This document shows positions 26,533 through 35,095 of a stretch of DNA of 64,000 nt, one piece after another (within the stretch, counting starts at the first letter, position 1; each line of letters begins with the position of its first letter). The DNA lies in the NCBI RefSeq assembly GCF_000702665.1, contig NZ_JNJA01000009.1:1-64000 (forward strand), read 5' to 3'. The position numbers and the translations under genes were made by a program. This stretch comes from Solidesulfovibrio alcoholivorans DSM 5433 (GTDB lineage: Bacteria > Desulfobacterota > Desulfovibrionia > Desulfovibrionales > Desulfovibrionaceae). Below the pieces are notes generated by a model. It worked only from the letters and a program-made list of their open reading frames with translations. It made no database searches and was not told the DNA's origin.

Positions 26533-27909
26533 TCAGTACGGCCGTGCCAGAATCGACATGGACCGCACGCGGTTGAGCAGAATGTGGGTCGGCCCCACGG
26601 CCGGCACCTCTTCCCCGGCCCGCAGCGTCGTGACCACGGCCCGGCCGATCACCAGCCGGCCGTCGCGGCCACCTTCGTTGAACGTGTGGAAGCCCCACAT
26701 GTCGTGGTAGACCACGGGCCGTCCCTTGTATTGGCCCACGTAGACGAGGATGTGACCCTGCATCCACACCAGCGTGGCGAATGGCACGCCCTGGCTGAGG
26801 ATGGTCGACTCCTTCTGGTCGCCCGGCAGGTCGCCAAGGGGCACCGAACCGCCGTAGGCGGCCTGGCTTGCGGAATTGCGCGGCAGGTAGATGCCGAACG
26901 GCACGAACAGGTCGTGGGTAAGCGCCGAGCAGTCGCGTTTGCCGTCGATGCCGCCCCAGCCGTAGACCTTGCCCATGAACTGGTTGCCGACCGCAGCCAC
27001 GTTGCGCGGGGTCATGGGCATGGGCATGGACGCGGCCGCGCCGGCCGGCAGGCGCACCTGGCGCAGCTCGGCCGCGCCCGAGGCGGCGCGCACGGGCACG
27101 AGGACCGCAAGCCCCGAGCGGTCCGGCGGCCCGGCCAGGGGAAAGATCGCGCCCACGTCCACGGTGAGCCCGACCTCGGGCAGCGCGGTCTGGTCCCTGA
27201 CCACCGCCGCGAGCTTGGTCGTGGAAAAGGCGGCCACGGCCGCGTCGTCCACGTAGGCCACGTCCGTGGCCGGCAGCCAGCCGAAGGTCAGGGCGGATTC
27301 GGCGAGCAGCCATGCGCCGTCGCGACTGGCGTGGGTGACGAGCAGGGGCGTGCCCGGCGGCAGGGCGGTGTGCTGGAGATAGTCGAAGGGATAGCCCTCG
27401 CCGGGCAGGCTCGGGTCGGCGAAGCGCGGGCTTGCGGTGGGCATGCCGCGCAGATTGGTGTTTTTGACGGTCACGGCCTTGCGTACGACGTTGGGATAAC
27501 TGCCGAGACCGGCGGCGGCGTGCAGGGAGGCGGCGAACTCCGGCGAGTTGCGCTGGCCCGGCGCGGCGAAGCCCGGAGACTTCTCGAAGCGGCGGAAGAT
27601 CTCCTCCACGGCCTTGCGCGCGTAGCCCGGCTTGCTCATGCGCCAGGGAGCGGTCCATTCCTGGACGAAATTCTCCATGCGCAGCCCGATCTGTTCCTGG
27701 GGATAGAGGGCCTTGTCGGCGGTGTCCGGGCGCAGGTAGGCATTCAGGTCCTGGGGCAGGACGCGCAGGTCCTCGACCTCGCCCTTGCCCACGGCCTTGG
27801 TCGGCGGCGCAAGCGGGGCGGTTGGCGGCGTCGGTTTGGCGCAGCCGAACACCGCAAGCACGAACAGGACCAGGACGAGGGGACGGCAGAAGCGCAACAG
27901 GCGGTTCAT
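26533..27909 (-). CDS. NlpC/P60 lipoprotein with SH3 domains (C40 peptidase)
   Basis: A 458-residue outer-envelope lipoprotein that should cleave peptidoglycan stem peptides. The signal sequence ends in a lipobox (LAVFGC) at about residue 23. An N-terminal stabilising domain and two bacterial SH3-like domains fill residues 40-290. The catalytic domain has the nucleophile Cys in DCSALTHDLF and the following His in GHILVYVG, so the active site looks complete. The ATG at 27909 is preceded by GGGAG at a slightly long distance; the open frame further upstream is not protein-like. The family acts in cell-wall turnover. Confidence 0.88.
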   Translation of the reverse strand: MNRLLRFCRPLVLVLFVLAVFGCAKPTPPTAPLAPPTKAVGKGEVEDLRVLPQDLNAYLRPDTADKALYPQEQIGLRMENFVQEWTAPWRMSKPGYARKAVEEIFRRFEKSPGFAAPGQRNSPEFAASLHAAAGLGSYPNVVRKAVTVKNTNLRGMPTASPRFADPSLPGEGYPFDYLQHTALPPGTPLLVTHASRDGAWLLAESALTFGWLPATDVAYVDDAAVAAFSTTKLAAVVRDQTALPEVGLTVDVGAIFPLAGPPDRSGLAVLVPVRAASGAAELRQVRLPAGAAASMPMPMTPRNVAAVGNQFMGKVYGWGGIDGKRDCSALTHDLFVPFGIYLPRNSASQAAYGGSVPLGDLPGDQKESTILSQGVPFATLVWMQGHILVYVGQYKGRPVVYHDMWGFHTFNEGGRDGRLVIGRAVVTTLRAGEEVPAVGPTHILLNRVRSMSILARPY

Positions 27910-28033
27910 GACGGAATTGCTCCCTTGGCCGGCTTGACGACCGGCGCGGCCACCGACTATCCGGTTGCCGGGAAGGTAGACGTTGGCGCGACCGAATACA
28001 AGCCCGTTCCGGGCGATAGGCTCCTGAAAGGTT

Positions 28034-28834
28034 ATGGCAATGCGACGCGGCAAACCGTTCGACGCGGCGGAGACGGCCCGGCTGATCGGCCTTGCGCTGC
28101 CGCCGGCGCTGCCCGTGTCCGTGCGCGAGAGCGCCCGGGCGCGGGGCATCGTGCTGCGCATGCTGCCGGGGCGGGGGCTCGAGGTGGTCGCGCCGGCGGG
28201 CATCGCGCCGGCGTTTCTTCTCCAGGCCGTGGAGGCCCGGCGGGAATGGATTTCGCGCACGTTTTCGCGCCTTGCCGCGGAAGGCGGCTTTTCGCCGCGC
28301 CCCGAGGCGGCGGCGCGGCCGACGCGCCTCGTGCTCACGGCCTTTTCCCGGCAGTGGGGGCTTTCCTACCTGCCAAAGGACCGGCCCGGCTGCGCGGTGA
28401 CGTCGCGCGGCCCGGGCGAGCTCGTGGTCGCCGGGGACGTGGGCGACCCTGTGGTCCTTGGCGCGGCGCTCGGCGCGTTTTGCCGCGCGCGCGCCGGGGA
28501 GCTGCTGCGCCCGGCCCTGGACGCGGTCTCGCGCGAGACCGGGCTCGCCTACGCGGGGCTTTCCATCCGCGCCCAGCGCACCCGCTGGGGCAGCTGCACG
28601 GCCAGGGGCCGCGTGAGCCTCAACTACACCATCGCCTTTCTGCCCTGGGAGCTGTGCCGGCTGGTCATGATCCACGAGCTGTGCCACACGGTGGAGCTCA
28701 ACCACTCGCCCCGCTTCTGGGCCGTCGTGGAAAAATACGTTCCGGGTTGCCGCGAGATGGACGCGCGGCTCAACAGCGCGCGGCACTACCTGCCGCTGTG
28801 GCTCGACGCCGGCGCTACGGCCGCTCGACCGTGA
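28034..28834 (+). CDS. YgjP/DUF45-type zinc metallopeptidase
   Basis: A 266-residue protein of the YgjP (WLM/SprT-like) metallopeptidase group. It shows the conserved QRTRWGSC segment, the strand LNYTIAFLP, and the zinc site HELCH followed by NHSPRFW with the third ligand. Its N-terminal half is a beta-rich domain shared by the family. Two in-frame ATGs (28034 and 28040) are both possible. It reads toward the next gene and its last 20 bases overlap that gene's end. YgjP proteins are often linked with restriction modules in other genomes, but none is seen here. Confidence 0.85.
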   Translation: MAMRRGKPFDAAETARLIGLALPPALPVSVRESARARGIVLRMLPGRGLEVVAPAGIAPAFLLQAVEARREWISRTFSRLAAEGGFSPRPEAAARPTRLVLTAFSRQWGLSYLPKDRPGCAVTSRGPGELVVAGDVGDPVVLGAALGAFCRARAGELLRPALDAVSRETGLAYAGLSIRAQRTRWGSCTARGRVSLNYTIAFLPWELCRLVMIHELCHTVELNHSPRFWAVVEKYVPGCREMDARLNSARHYLPLWLDAGATAARP

Positions 28835-29165
28835 CCTCGTCGAGGGATTCGCAGGCGAAGTAGAAGACCGAAATAGGCTCCTCCACGCCGCGCACGACCA
28901 CCAGCCGCCCGAGCGGCCCGTCGTCGGCAAGCGCGAGCAGCGCCTCGCACACGGCCGCCGCCTCTTCCGGGGGACAGGCCTCGCAGGCCGCCTCGAACCG
29001 CAACGACTCCGGCCCGGGCAAAAGCTCCAGGCGCGACACGTCGAGCCCGGCCAGGGCCCCGGCAAGGGCCTCGCCCGCCTCGGACTCGATCTCCCCCACC
29101 CGCTCGTAGGAGTATTCTTCGGGATAGCGTATTTCGCCGAGCAACCGGCAGGGTGCGTCGTCCAT
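28815..29165 (-). CDS. Hypothetical acidic protein
   Basis: A 116-residue acidic soluble protein with no signal peptide or membrane helix. I do not recognise it. It contains two Cys in EAACEACPPEE. The start at 29165 has GGAGG 10 bases upstream. Its 3' end overlaps that of the YgjP-type gene by 20 bases in convergent orientation. The coding character (third-position GC, hydrophobic pattern) supports a real gene. Confidence 0.6.
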   Translation of the reverse strand: MDDAPCRLLGEIRYPEEYSYERVGEIESEAGEALAGALAGLDVSRLELLPGPESLRFEAACEACPPEEAAAVCEALLALADDGPLGRLVVVRGVEEPISVFYFACESLDEVTVERP

Positions 29166-29297
29166 GACGGACTTGCCTCCTCATTTATGCTTTTTTTGCC
29201 AAATATCACGGCCGAAAGCCCCCGGCAACGCGCCTGCGGGCTTGTGCCGCGCCGCCTGGGACGGTAGGACACAAGGAGCGCCACATCTGGAGGATAC

Positions 29298-31520
29298 ATG
29301 GGAGCCAGGAGAAGACGGGGGAAATCCCCCAAGGGACAGGGCGCGACCCTCGACGCAGCCGTCGTGCTGCGCATTTTTCGCGAAAGCGGCAAACCGTTGT
29401 CCGACAAGGAGGTGGCGCAAGGCCTCAAGGGAATTGTCTTCAAATTCCATGACCTGCGCCATCTGCTCGAAGATCTGCGCGAGGCCGGGAAGCTCATCCG
29501 GGTCCAGAAGGGCTGGGGGCTTGTGGAGAGCATGCGCCTCGTCACGGGCGTGCTCGAAATCAGCCGCTCGGGCGTGGGCTACGTCATCCCCGACGACAAA
29601 CGCCGCAAGGACATCTTCATCCACCCCAAGGACATCGGGAACGCCTGGCACGGCGACCGCGTCGCCGTCGCCGTCACCCGCGAGCGCAAGGACAAGAACC
29701 ACGAAGGCCGCGTGGCCCGCGTCATCGAGCGCGGCGTGTCGCAGCTGCCCTGCCGGGTGGTCAAACGCCTGGCCGTGGACCTGTTCCTGTGCCGCCCCAC
29801 GGACAGCCGCCACACCATGAGCTTCATGGTGGACTACCTGCCCCCGAACCCCGGCGACCCCGAACCCGTCCCCGACGACATCATGAACGTCGGCATCGGC
29901 GAGGAGATCGAATACAGGCTCTATTCCGGCAAGGGCCTGGAACTGCTCGGCGCCCAGGGCGACGTGGCCGTGCAGGAACGGCTGGTCAAGCTCAACCACG
30001 CCATCCCCGGCCCCTTCCCGGCCAAGGCCCTGGCCGAGGCCGAGGCCTTGCCCGACGTGCCGGACGAAGCCGACTTCGCCGGCAGGAAGGACCTGCGCGA
30101 CATCCCCTTCGTCACCATCGACGGGGCCAAGGCCAGGGATTTCGACGATGCCATCTACGTGAAAAAGCGCGGCCGGGCCTACACGCTGTGGGTGGCCATC
30201 GCCGACGTCTCCCATTACGTGCCCGAAGGCAGCGCCCTGGATGCCGAGGCCCTGGAGCGCGGCAATTCCTACTATTTCCCCCAGTCCGTGGAGCCGATGC
30301 TGCCCGAGCGCATCTCCAACGGCCTGTGCAGCTTGAACCCCAACGTGCCCCGCCTGGCCATGGTCGCGGAAATCGACTTCACGGCCAAGGGCCTGCCCGG
30401 ACGCACGGACTTCTACCCGGCGGTCATCGAATCCAAGGCGCGCCTCACCTACGCCCAGGTAAACCGGGCGCTGCTGCTCGGCGACGAACAGGAACGCCAG
30501 AACATCGCCGCGGTGCTGCCCATGCTGACCACGGCCGAGACCCTGGCCCGGGCCATACACGACGTGCGCAGCGCGCGCGGCAGCCTCGACTTCGACCTGC
30601 CCGAGCCGGAAATACTCTTCAACTTCCAGGGCGAAGCCCAGGATATCCGGCCCAAGGTGCGCCATTTCGGCCACCAGATCGTGGAGGAGTTCATGGTCGC
30701 GGCCAACGAGGCCGTGGCGCGGTTTCTGACCGAAAAGGGCGCGCCCGTGCTCTACCGCGTCCACCCCGAGTCCGACCCGACCAAGGTCGAGGCACTGTTC
30801 AAGCTCCTCGCCACCACCGATCTGGCCACGAAACTGCCGCCTTCCCCCGGCCCGAGCGACCTGCCCATGGTCCTGCGCGAAGCCTCCGGTTCGGACCTCG
30901 ACTTCCTGGTCAGCCGGCTGGCGCTGCGCACCATGATGCAGGCCTCCTACTCGCCCAAGCTCGACGGGCACTTCGGCCTGGCCTCGACCTGCTACTGTCA
31001 TTTCACCTCGCCGATCCGCCGCTACGCCGACCTCGTGGTCCACCGCTCGCTCAAAAACGTCTTCGCGGGCAAGCCCGTCTCGGAAAAACGCGCGGCAAGG
31101 CTCGCCAAGGTGGCCGAGCACATCAGCCGCCGCGAACGCGTGGCCATGGAGGCCGAACGCGAGATCCTCAAGCGCGTCACCGTGCACTTCCTGTCCGACA
31201 AGGTCGGCCGGCGCTTCACCGGGGTCATCGGCTCCATCGCCGATTTCGGCTTCTGGGTGGAGCTCAAGGAGGTCATGGCCGAGGGCATGGTGCGCCTGTC
31301 GTCGCTGTCCGACGACTACTACACCTATTTCCCCGAGCGCCACGAACTGATCGGCGAGCGCACCGGGCGGCGTTTCCGCCTGGGCCAGCCGGTGGAAGTG
31401 GAGCTCACCAACGTGGACATGGGCCGCCTCTCCGTGGACCTCGGACTCGTGGAGGGCGGCGAATCGCCGCTGGCCCTGCCTACGCCCAAGCGCAAGTCGT
31501 CGCGGCGGCGCAGGAAATAA
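29298..31520 (+). CDS. rnr: Ribonuclease R
   Basis: A 740-residue 3'-5' exoribonuclease that degrades structured RNA. Domain order is normal: an N-terminal winged helix (about 20-75), OB-fold cold-shock domains (about 80-230), the RNB catalytic domain with the metal-binding DGAKARDFDDAI (about 275-286), an S1 domain (FTGVIGSIADFGFWVEL near 640) and a short basic tail (KRKSSRRRRK). The start at 29298 follows TGGAGG. It heads a run of genes that includes a small membrane protein, a binding protein and a histidine kinase at very short spacing. Confidence 0.95.
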   Translation: MGARRRRGKSPKGQGATLDAAVVLRIFRESGKPLSDKEVAQGLKGIVFKFHDLRHLLEDLREAGKLIRVQKGWGLVESMRLVTGVLEISRSGVGYVIPDDKRRKDIFIHPKDIGNAWHGDRVAVAVTRERKDKNHEGRVARVIERGVSQLPCRVVKRLAVDLFLCRPTDSRHTMSFMVDYLPPNPGDPEPVPDDIMNVGIGEEIEYRLYSGKGLELLGAQGDVAVQERLVKLNHAIPGPFPAKALAEAEALPDVPDEADFAGRKDLRDIPFVTIDGAKARDFDDAIYVKKRGRAYTLWVAIADVSHYVPEGSALDAEALERGNSYYFPQSVEPMLPERISNGLCSLNPNVPRLAMVAEIDFTAKGLPGRTDFYPAVIESKARLTYAQVNRALLLGDEQERQNIAAVLPMLTTAETLARAIHDVRSARGSLDFDLPEPEILFNFQGEAQDIRPKVRHFGHQIVEEFMVAANEAVARFLTEKGAPVLYRVHPESDPTKVEALFKLLATTDLATKLPPSPGPSDLPMVLREASGSDLDFLVSRLALRTMMQASYSPKLDGHFGLASTCYCHFTSPIRRYADLVVHRSLKNVFAGKPVSEKRAARLAKVAEHISRRERVAMEAEREILKRVTVHFLSDKVGRRFTGVIGSIADFGFWVELKEVMAEGMVRLSSLSDDYYTYFPERHELIGERTGRRFRLGQPVEVELTNVDMGRLSVDLGLVEGGESPLALPTPKRKSSRRRRK

Positions 31521-31523
31521 GCC

Positions 31524-31946
31524 ATGACGCGGGGCATCGGGCGCGACGCGGCGTACGCCGCCCTGGCGGCATTGTGGCTGTGCGTGGCCGCCGGCGCGGC
31601 GGCCAGCGACTGGCCCACGCCCGAAAAGCTCGCCGAGGACCGGCTGCGCTTGGCGCTTTTGTGGGCCAACGCCCTGGACAAGGACCTGCGGCCCTACGAC
31701 ACGTCCATCGGCCCGGACCCGGACGCCCAGTACCAGGAGCTCGTGGCCGACTACACGGCCCGCTTCGGCGACCGCTTCGACATCGGCTTCGTGGCGAAGC
31801 GCTACACCGACGCCATGGCCGGCATGCGGCGCGAACGCCTGGGGATCGTCGCCTTCGCCCTGGCGTCCACGGCCGCGGTCTGGGGGCTTCTGGCCACGAT
31901 CCGCAAACTCCTCGCCCCCCGCCGCGCCGCTTCGGAGGAAGCATGA
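31524..31946 (+). CDS. Exported or membrane-anchored hypothetical protein
   Basis: A 140-residue protein with an N-terminal signal (residues 8-27, ending in AGAAAS) and a C-terminal hydrophobic helix (LGIVAFALASTAAVWGLLA) followed by a basic tail. The middle part, about 75 residues, should face the periplasm. It begins 3 bases after rnr and ends in an ATGA overlap with the binding-protein gene. I do not recognise it; the coupling suggests it works with the binding protein and the kinase that follow. Confidence 0.65.
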   Translation: MTRGIGRDAAYAALAALWLCVAAGAAASDWPTPEKLAEDRLRLALLWANALDKDLRPYDTSIGPDPDAQYQELVADYTARFGDRFDIGFVAKRYTDAMAGMRRERLGIVAFALASTAAVWGLLATIRKLLAPRRAASEEA

Positions 31947-32800
31947 GAACACCTGCCAGAGTCCGTGGAACGCTGTTCGCCGCAGCCCTCGCGACCCTTT
32001 GCAGCCTTGTGTGCGCCGCGCCGCCTGCCCGGGCCGCGGACGCGCCGCCGCTCGTCATCGCCGGCACCGGCGACAGCGAGGAACTGCTGCGCATCCTGGC
32101 CGCGCGCTACATGCGCGAATATCCCGAGGCGCGCATCGAGGTGCCGGACTCCATCGGCACCTCGGGCGGCATCAAGGCGGTGCTCGCGGGCAAGGCCGCC
32201 CTGGCCCGCACGGCAAGGCCCCTTCGCGACGAAGAAAAGGCGCAGGGGCTCGTGGAGATCGTTTTCGCCAAATCGCCGATCGTTTTCGCCGTCAACCCTT
32301 CGGTGACCGGCGTCGAATCCCTGACCAAGGAGCAAATCCTCGACGTCTTTTCCGGCAAGGTCACGGATTGGTCGGCCCTCGGGGCGCCCGCCGGCCCCAT
32401 CCGCAAGGTCTGCCGCGAAACCCCGGAGACCGGACGGGTACTCATAAACGCCGCCATTGCCGGGTTCGAGGATCTCGGCTGCCGGGAGCAGGCCGTCGCC
32501 TACTCCACCCCGGAAGCCGTGGCCATGACGACCGGCACCCCCGGAGCCATCGGGTACTTTGCGAAATCGGCCATGACCGGAACCAGGCTCAAGGCCCTGG
32601 CCCTTTCCGGCGTCCCGCCCACGCCCGAAAACGTCAGCCGGGGGACCTACGGCATCTTCATTCCGTTTGCCCTGGCCTACAAACAGCCCCTTTCCCCGGC
32701 CGCGGCCGGCTTCATCAAGGCCCTGGCCCTGCCCGACGCGCGCACGGCCATGGCGAACTACGGCTGCCTGCCCCTGCCGTTTTCACTGCCCAGTCCCTGA
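31943..32800 (+). CDS. PstS-like periplasmic substrate-binding protein
   Basis: A 285-residue exported binding protein of the phosphate/PBP-like group (PBP_like_2). After a signal peptide (1-32) the mature protein begins LVIAGTGDSEELLRILAARY, with the SGGIKAVLAGKA loop and FAVNPS-, DVFSGKVTDW-type blocks usual in PstS-like proteins. The ATG is coupled to the previous gene (ATGA). No Pst permease or ATPase follows. Instead a membrane histidine kinase starts 6 bases later, so the protein probably delivers a ligand to that sensor. The ligand is not certain. Confidence 0.8.
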   Translation: MRTPARVRGTLFAAALATLCSLVCAAPPARAADAPPLVIAGTGDSEELLRILAARYMREYPEARIEVPDSIGTSGGIKAVLAGKAALARTARPLRDEEKAQGLVEIVFAKSPIVFAVNPSVTGVESLTKEQILDVFSGKVTDWSALGAPAGPIRKVCRETPETGRVLINAAIAGFEDLGCREQAVAYSTPEAVAMTTGTPGAIGYFAKSAMTGTRLKALALSGVPPTPENVSRGTYGIFIPFALAYKQPLSPAAAGFIKALALPDARTAMANYGCLPLPFSLPSP

Positions 32801-32806
32801 CGGCCC

Positions 32807-35062
32807 ATGCTGCGCTCCTTCAGGAACCAGATGCTGTTGGGCCAGTTCGCGCTGGTGGCCCTGTTGACTCTGGCCCTTGGCGGCGGCGTGTTTCATGTCG
32901 CCGCCGCCATCCTGGAAAGCAAGGAGCGGGAAAAGATACGCCTGCTGGCCGAATCCCTGGCCCGGGAAACCTCCCTGACGGCCAGTCAGGGCGAGCTCGC
33001 CATGCAGTTGCTCGTGTCGAGCCGCCAGTTCGCCGAATTCCACGAAACGGACAACTACCATGAACTCCAGGCCCTGTTCGACCGCTACCGCACGACGTTC
33101 ACCGCCCTGACCTACGTCAATGCGCAAGGCCGGCGCGAGTACGCCGCCTCGGGAGCGGGCTACACGGACCGGGCCGAGGATCTGGCCGCCGATCCCGTGG
33201 TGGCCGCGGCCCTGGCCGAACCGGGACGCATCGTCCACGGCCTGCGCCCGGCCGGCGCGGGCGGACGCCCCATGCTCTTCCTGGCCCTGGCCGGGCGCAC
33301 GCCGTTCGGCGAAACCACAGGCGCGGTCCTGGCCGCCGAGCCCGTGGCGGCCATCGCCCAGGGCGTGCTCGCCCTGCACCTGACCCAGGGCGGCGGCGCG
33401 GTCCTGGCCGATGCCGGGGGCCGGCTGCTTTTCACCGAAGGCATGGCGGCCCTGCCCGAAAAGGTCGCGCCGGGTTCGGCCCTGGAAAAGGCCCTGGCCG
33501 CCCAGCGGCCGGTGGCGCTCCAGGCGGATTTCGACGGCCAGCCCCATCTCGTCGCCGCCGCGCCGGTGGGAAAATACGGGCTGTCGGCCCTGGTGACCCT
33601 GCCGCGCCGGGTGGCCATCGATGCGGAAATGAGCAGCCTGCGGCTGCTCGTGGCCGCCATCGCGGCCGCGGCGGCCTTTTTCTCAACCGTTGCGGCCATG
33701 TGGTGGACCGGCGGCATCGCCCGACCCATGGCCCGGCTGGCCGAAGCGGCCCGGGTGGCCGCGGACGGGGACCTCGGCGTGCGCGCGCCCGTGGACGGAC
33801 CGGCCGAAGCGCGCGAAGTGGCCCAGGCCTTCAATGCCATGACCGAAAACCTCGCCGCCTCGCGCGACGCGCTCACCCGCGCCAACCATTCCCTGGAGAG
33901 CATCCTGGCCAACATGAACGAGGCCCTTGCGGTGGTGGACCGGGAAGGCCGCGTGCGCATGCTCAACCGGGCCGGGGGGGACATGCTCGGCTACGCCCCG
34001 GGCGAAGCCCTCGGCATGCCCGCGGCGGCGCTCTTCCCGCCGGGGGATGCGCTGCGCGCCTTTCTGGACAGCGCCGCCAACCAGGACCTGTTGGCCGGCG
34101 GCGGCATTTCCGGCATCGAGAAGACACTCGTGTGCAAGGACGGGCGCGACGTGCCCGTCCTTGTGTCCCTGGCCCTGCTGCGCGGCCAGGGGGAACGGGA
34201 AGAAGGCGTGGTCTGCCTGGCCATGGACGTCACCGAGCGCCGACGGGCCGAAGAGCTCTCCCGGGCGCGCAAGGCCGCCGAGGCCGTCAGCCGGGCCAAG
34301 ACGGAATTCCTGGCCGTGGTCTCCCACGAGATGCGCACGCCGCTCAACATCGTGCTCGGCATCCTGGAGCACCTGCGCGAACTGCCCCTGCCGCCCCTGT
34401 CCCTGGCCGGCCTGGACCAGGCCCTGGCCGCCGGCCAGACCCTGCACGAAGTCATCGTGGCCATGCTCGATTACGCCAGCCTCGAAGCCGGGCGCGTGCT
34501 CCTGCGCCGCCAGCCGTTCGATCCGCGCCGCCTGGCCGCCGAGACGGTGGAACGCTTCGCGGCCGTAGCCCGGAACCGCGGCGTCGCCCTGAGCGTCGTC
34601 GTGGCCCCGGACCTGCCCGCGCGCCTGGTCGGCGACCCGGCCCGTCTGGGGCAGATCATGGCCAACCTCGTGTCCAACGCCGTGCGCTTCACCGAAAAAG
34701 GCGAGGCCGCGCTGCGCCTTTTCCTGTCGCCGTCGCGGGAAAACCTGCGTCCGGGCGCGCGCCGCCGCCTGCTGCTCCATGTCCGGGATACCGGCATCGG
34801 CATTGCCGAGGCCCAGCTGGAAGCCGTTTTCGCGCCGTTCACCCAGCAGGACGCGAGTTCCACCCGGCGTTTCGGCGGCCTGGGACTGGGGCTTGCCATC
34901 ACCCGCAGACTCACGGCGCTCATGGACGGCAGCCTGTGCCTGACCAGCCGCGAAGGCGAAGGCACGGACGTCTGGCTGAGCCTGCCCGCCGAGGAGCTCT
35001 CCCCGGCCCCGCCTGCCGCAACAGAAATGCCCGGCCTGCCGGAAGGCGGACCGGGCGCGTAA
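32807..35062 (+). CDS. Membrane sensor histidine kinase (HAMP-PAS-HisKA-HATPase)
   Basis: A 751-residue kinase. TM1 lies near residues 10-32, a periplasmic Cache-like domain spans about 40-270, and TM2 near 275-298 is followed by HAMP, a PAS domain (about 360-475), the HisKA box (AVVSHEMRTPLN, phosphorylated His) and HATPase_c with NLVSNAVRFTEKG, DTGIGI and GGLGLGLA. It has no receiver domain and no response regulator follows on the same strand, so its partner must be elsewhere. The preceding PstS-like protein is translated from the same unit and probably binds its periplasmic domain. Confidence 0.9.
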   Translation: MLRSFRNQMLLGQFALVALLTLALGGGVFHVAAAILESKEREKIRLLAESLARETSLTASQGELAMQLLVSSRQFAEFHETDNYHELQALFDRYRTTFTALTYVNAQGRREYAASGAGYTDRAEDLAADPVVAAALAEPGRIVHGLRPAGAGGRPMLFLALAGRTPFGETTGAVLAAEPVAAIAQGVLALHLTQGGGAVLADAGGRLLFTEGMAALPEKVAPGSALEKALAAQRPVALQADFDGQPHLVAAAPVGKYGLSALVTLPRRVAIDAEMSSLRLLVAAIAAAAAFFSTVAAMWWTGGIARPMARLAEAARVAADGDLGVRAPVDGPAEAREVAQAFNAMTENLAASRDALTRANHSLESILANMNEALAVVDREGRVRMLNRAGGDMLGYAPGEALGMPAAALFPPGDALRAFLDSAANQDLLAGGGISGIEKTLVCKDGRDVPVLVSLALLRGQGEREEGVVCLAMDVTERRRAEELSRARKAAEAVSRAKTEFLAVVSHEMRTPLNIVLGILEHLRELPLPPLSLAGLDQALAAGQTLHEVIVAMLDYASLEAGRVLLRRQPFDPRRLAAETVERFAAVARNRGVALSVVVAPDLPARLVGDPARLGQIMANLVSNAVRFTEKGEAALRLFLSPSRENLRPGARRRLLLHVRDTGIGIAEAQLEAVFAPFTQQDASSTRRFGGLGLGLAITRRLTALMDGSLCLTSREGEGTDVWLSLPAEELSPAPPAATEMPGLPEGGPGA

Positions 35063-35095
35063 AGCCCCTTGCGGCGACTGTCGGCCGGCGCGGGA

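Noticed and set aside
31943..32800. Start of a phosphate ABC transporter operon
   Set aside because: No pstC, pstA or pstB follows; a histidine kinase begins 6 bases downstream.
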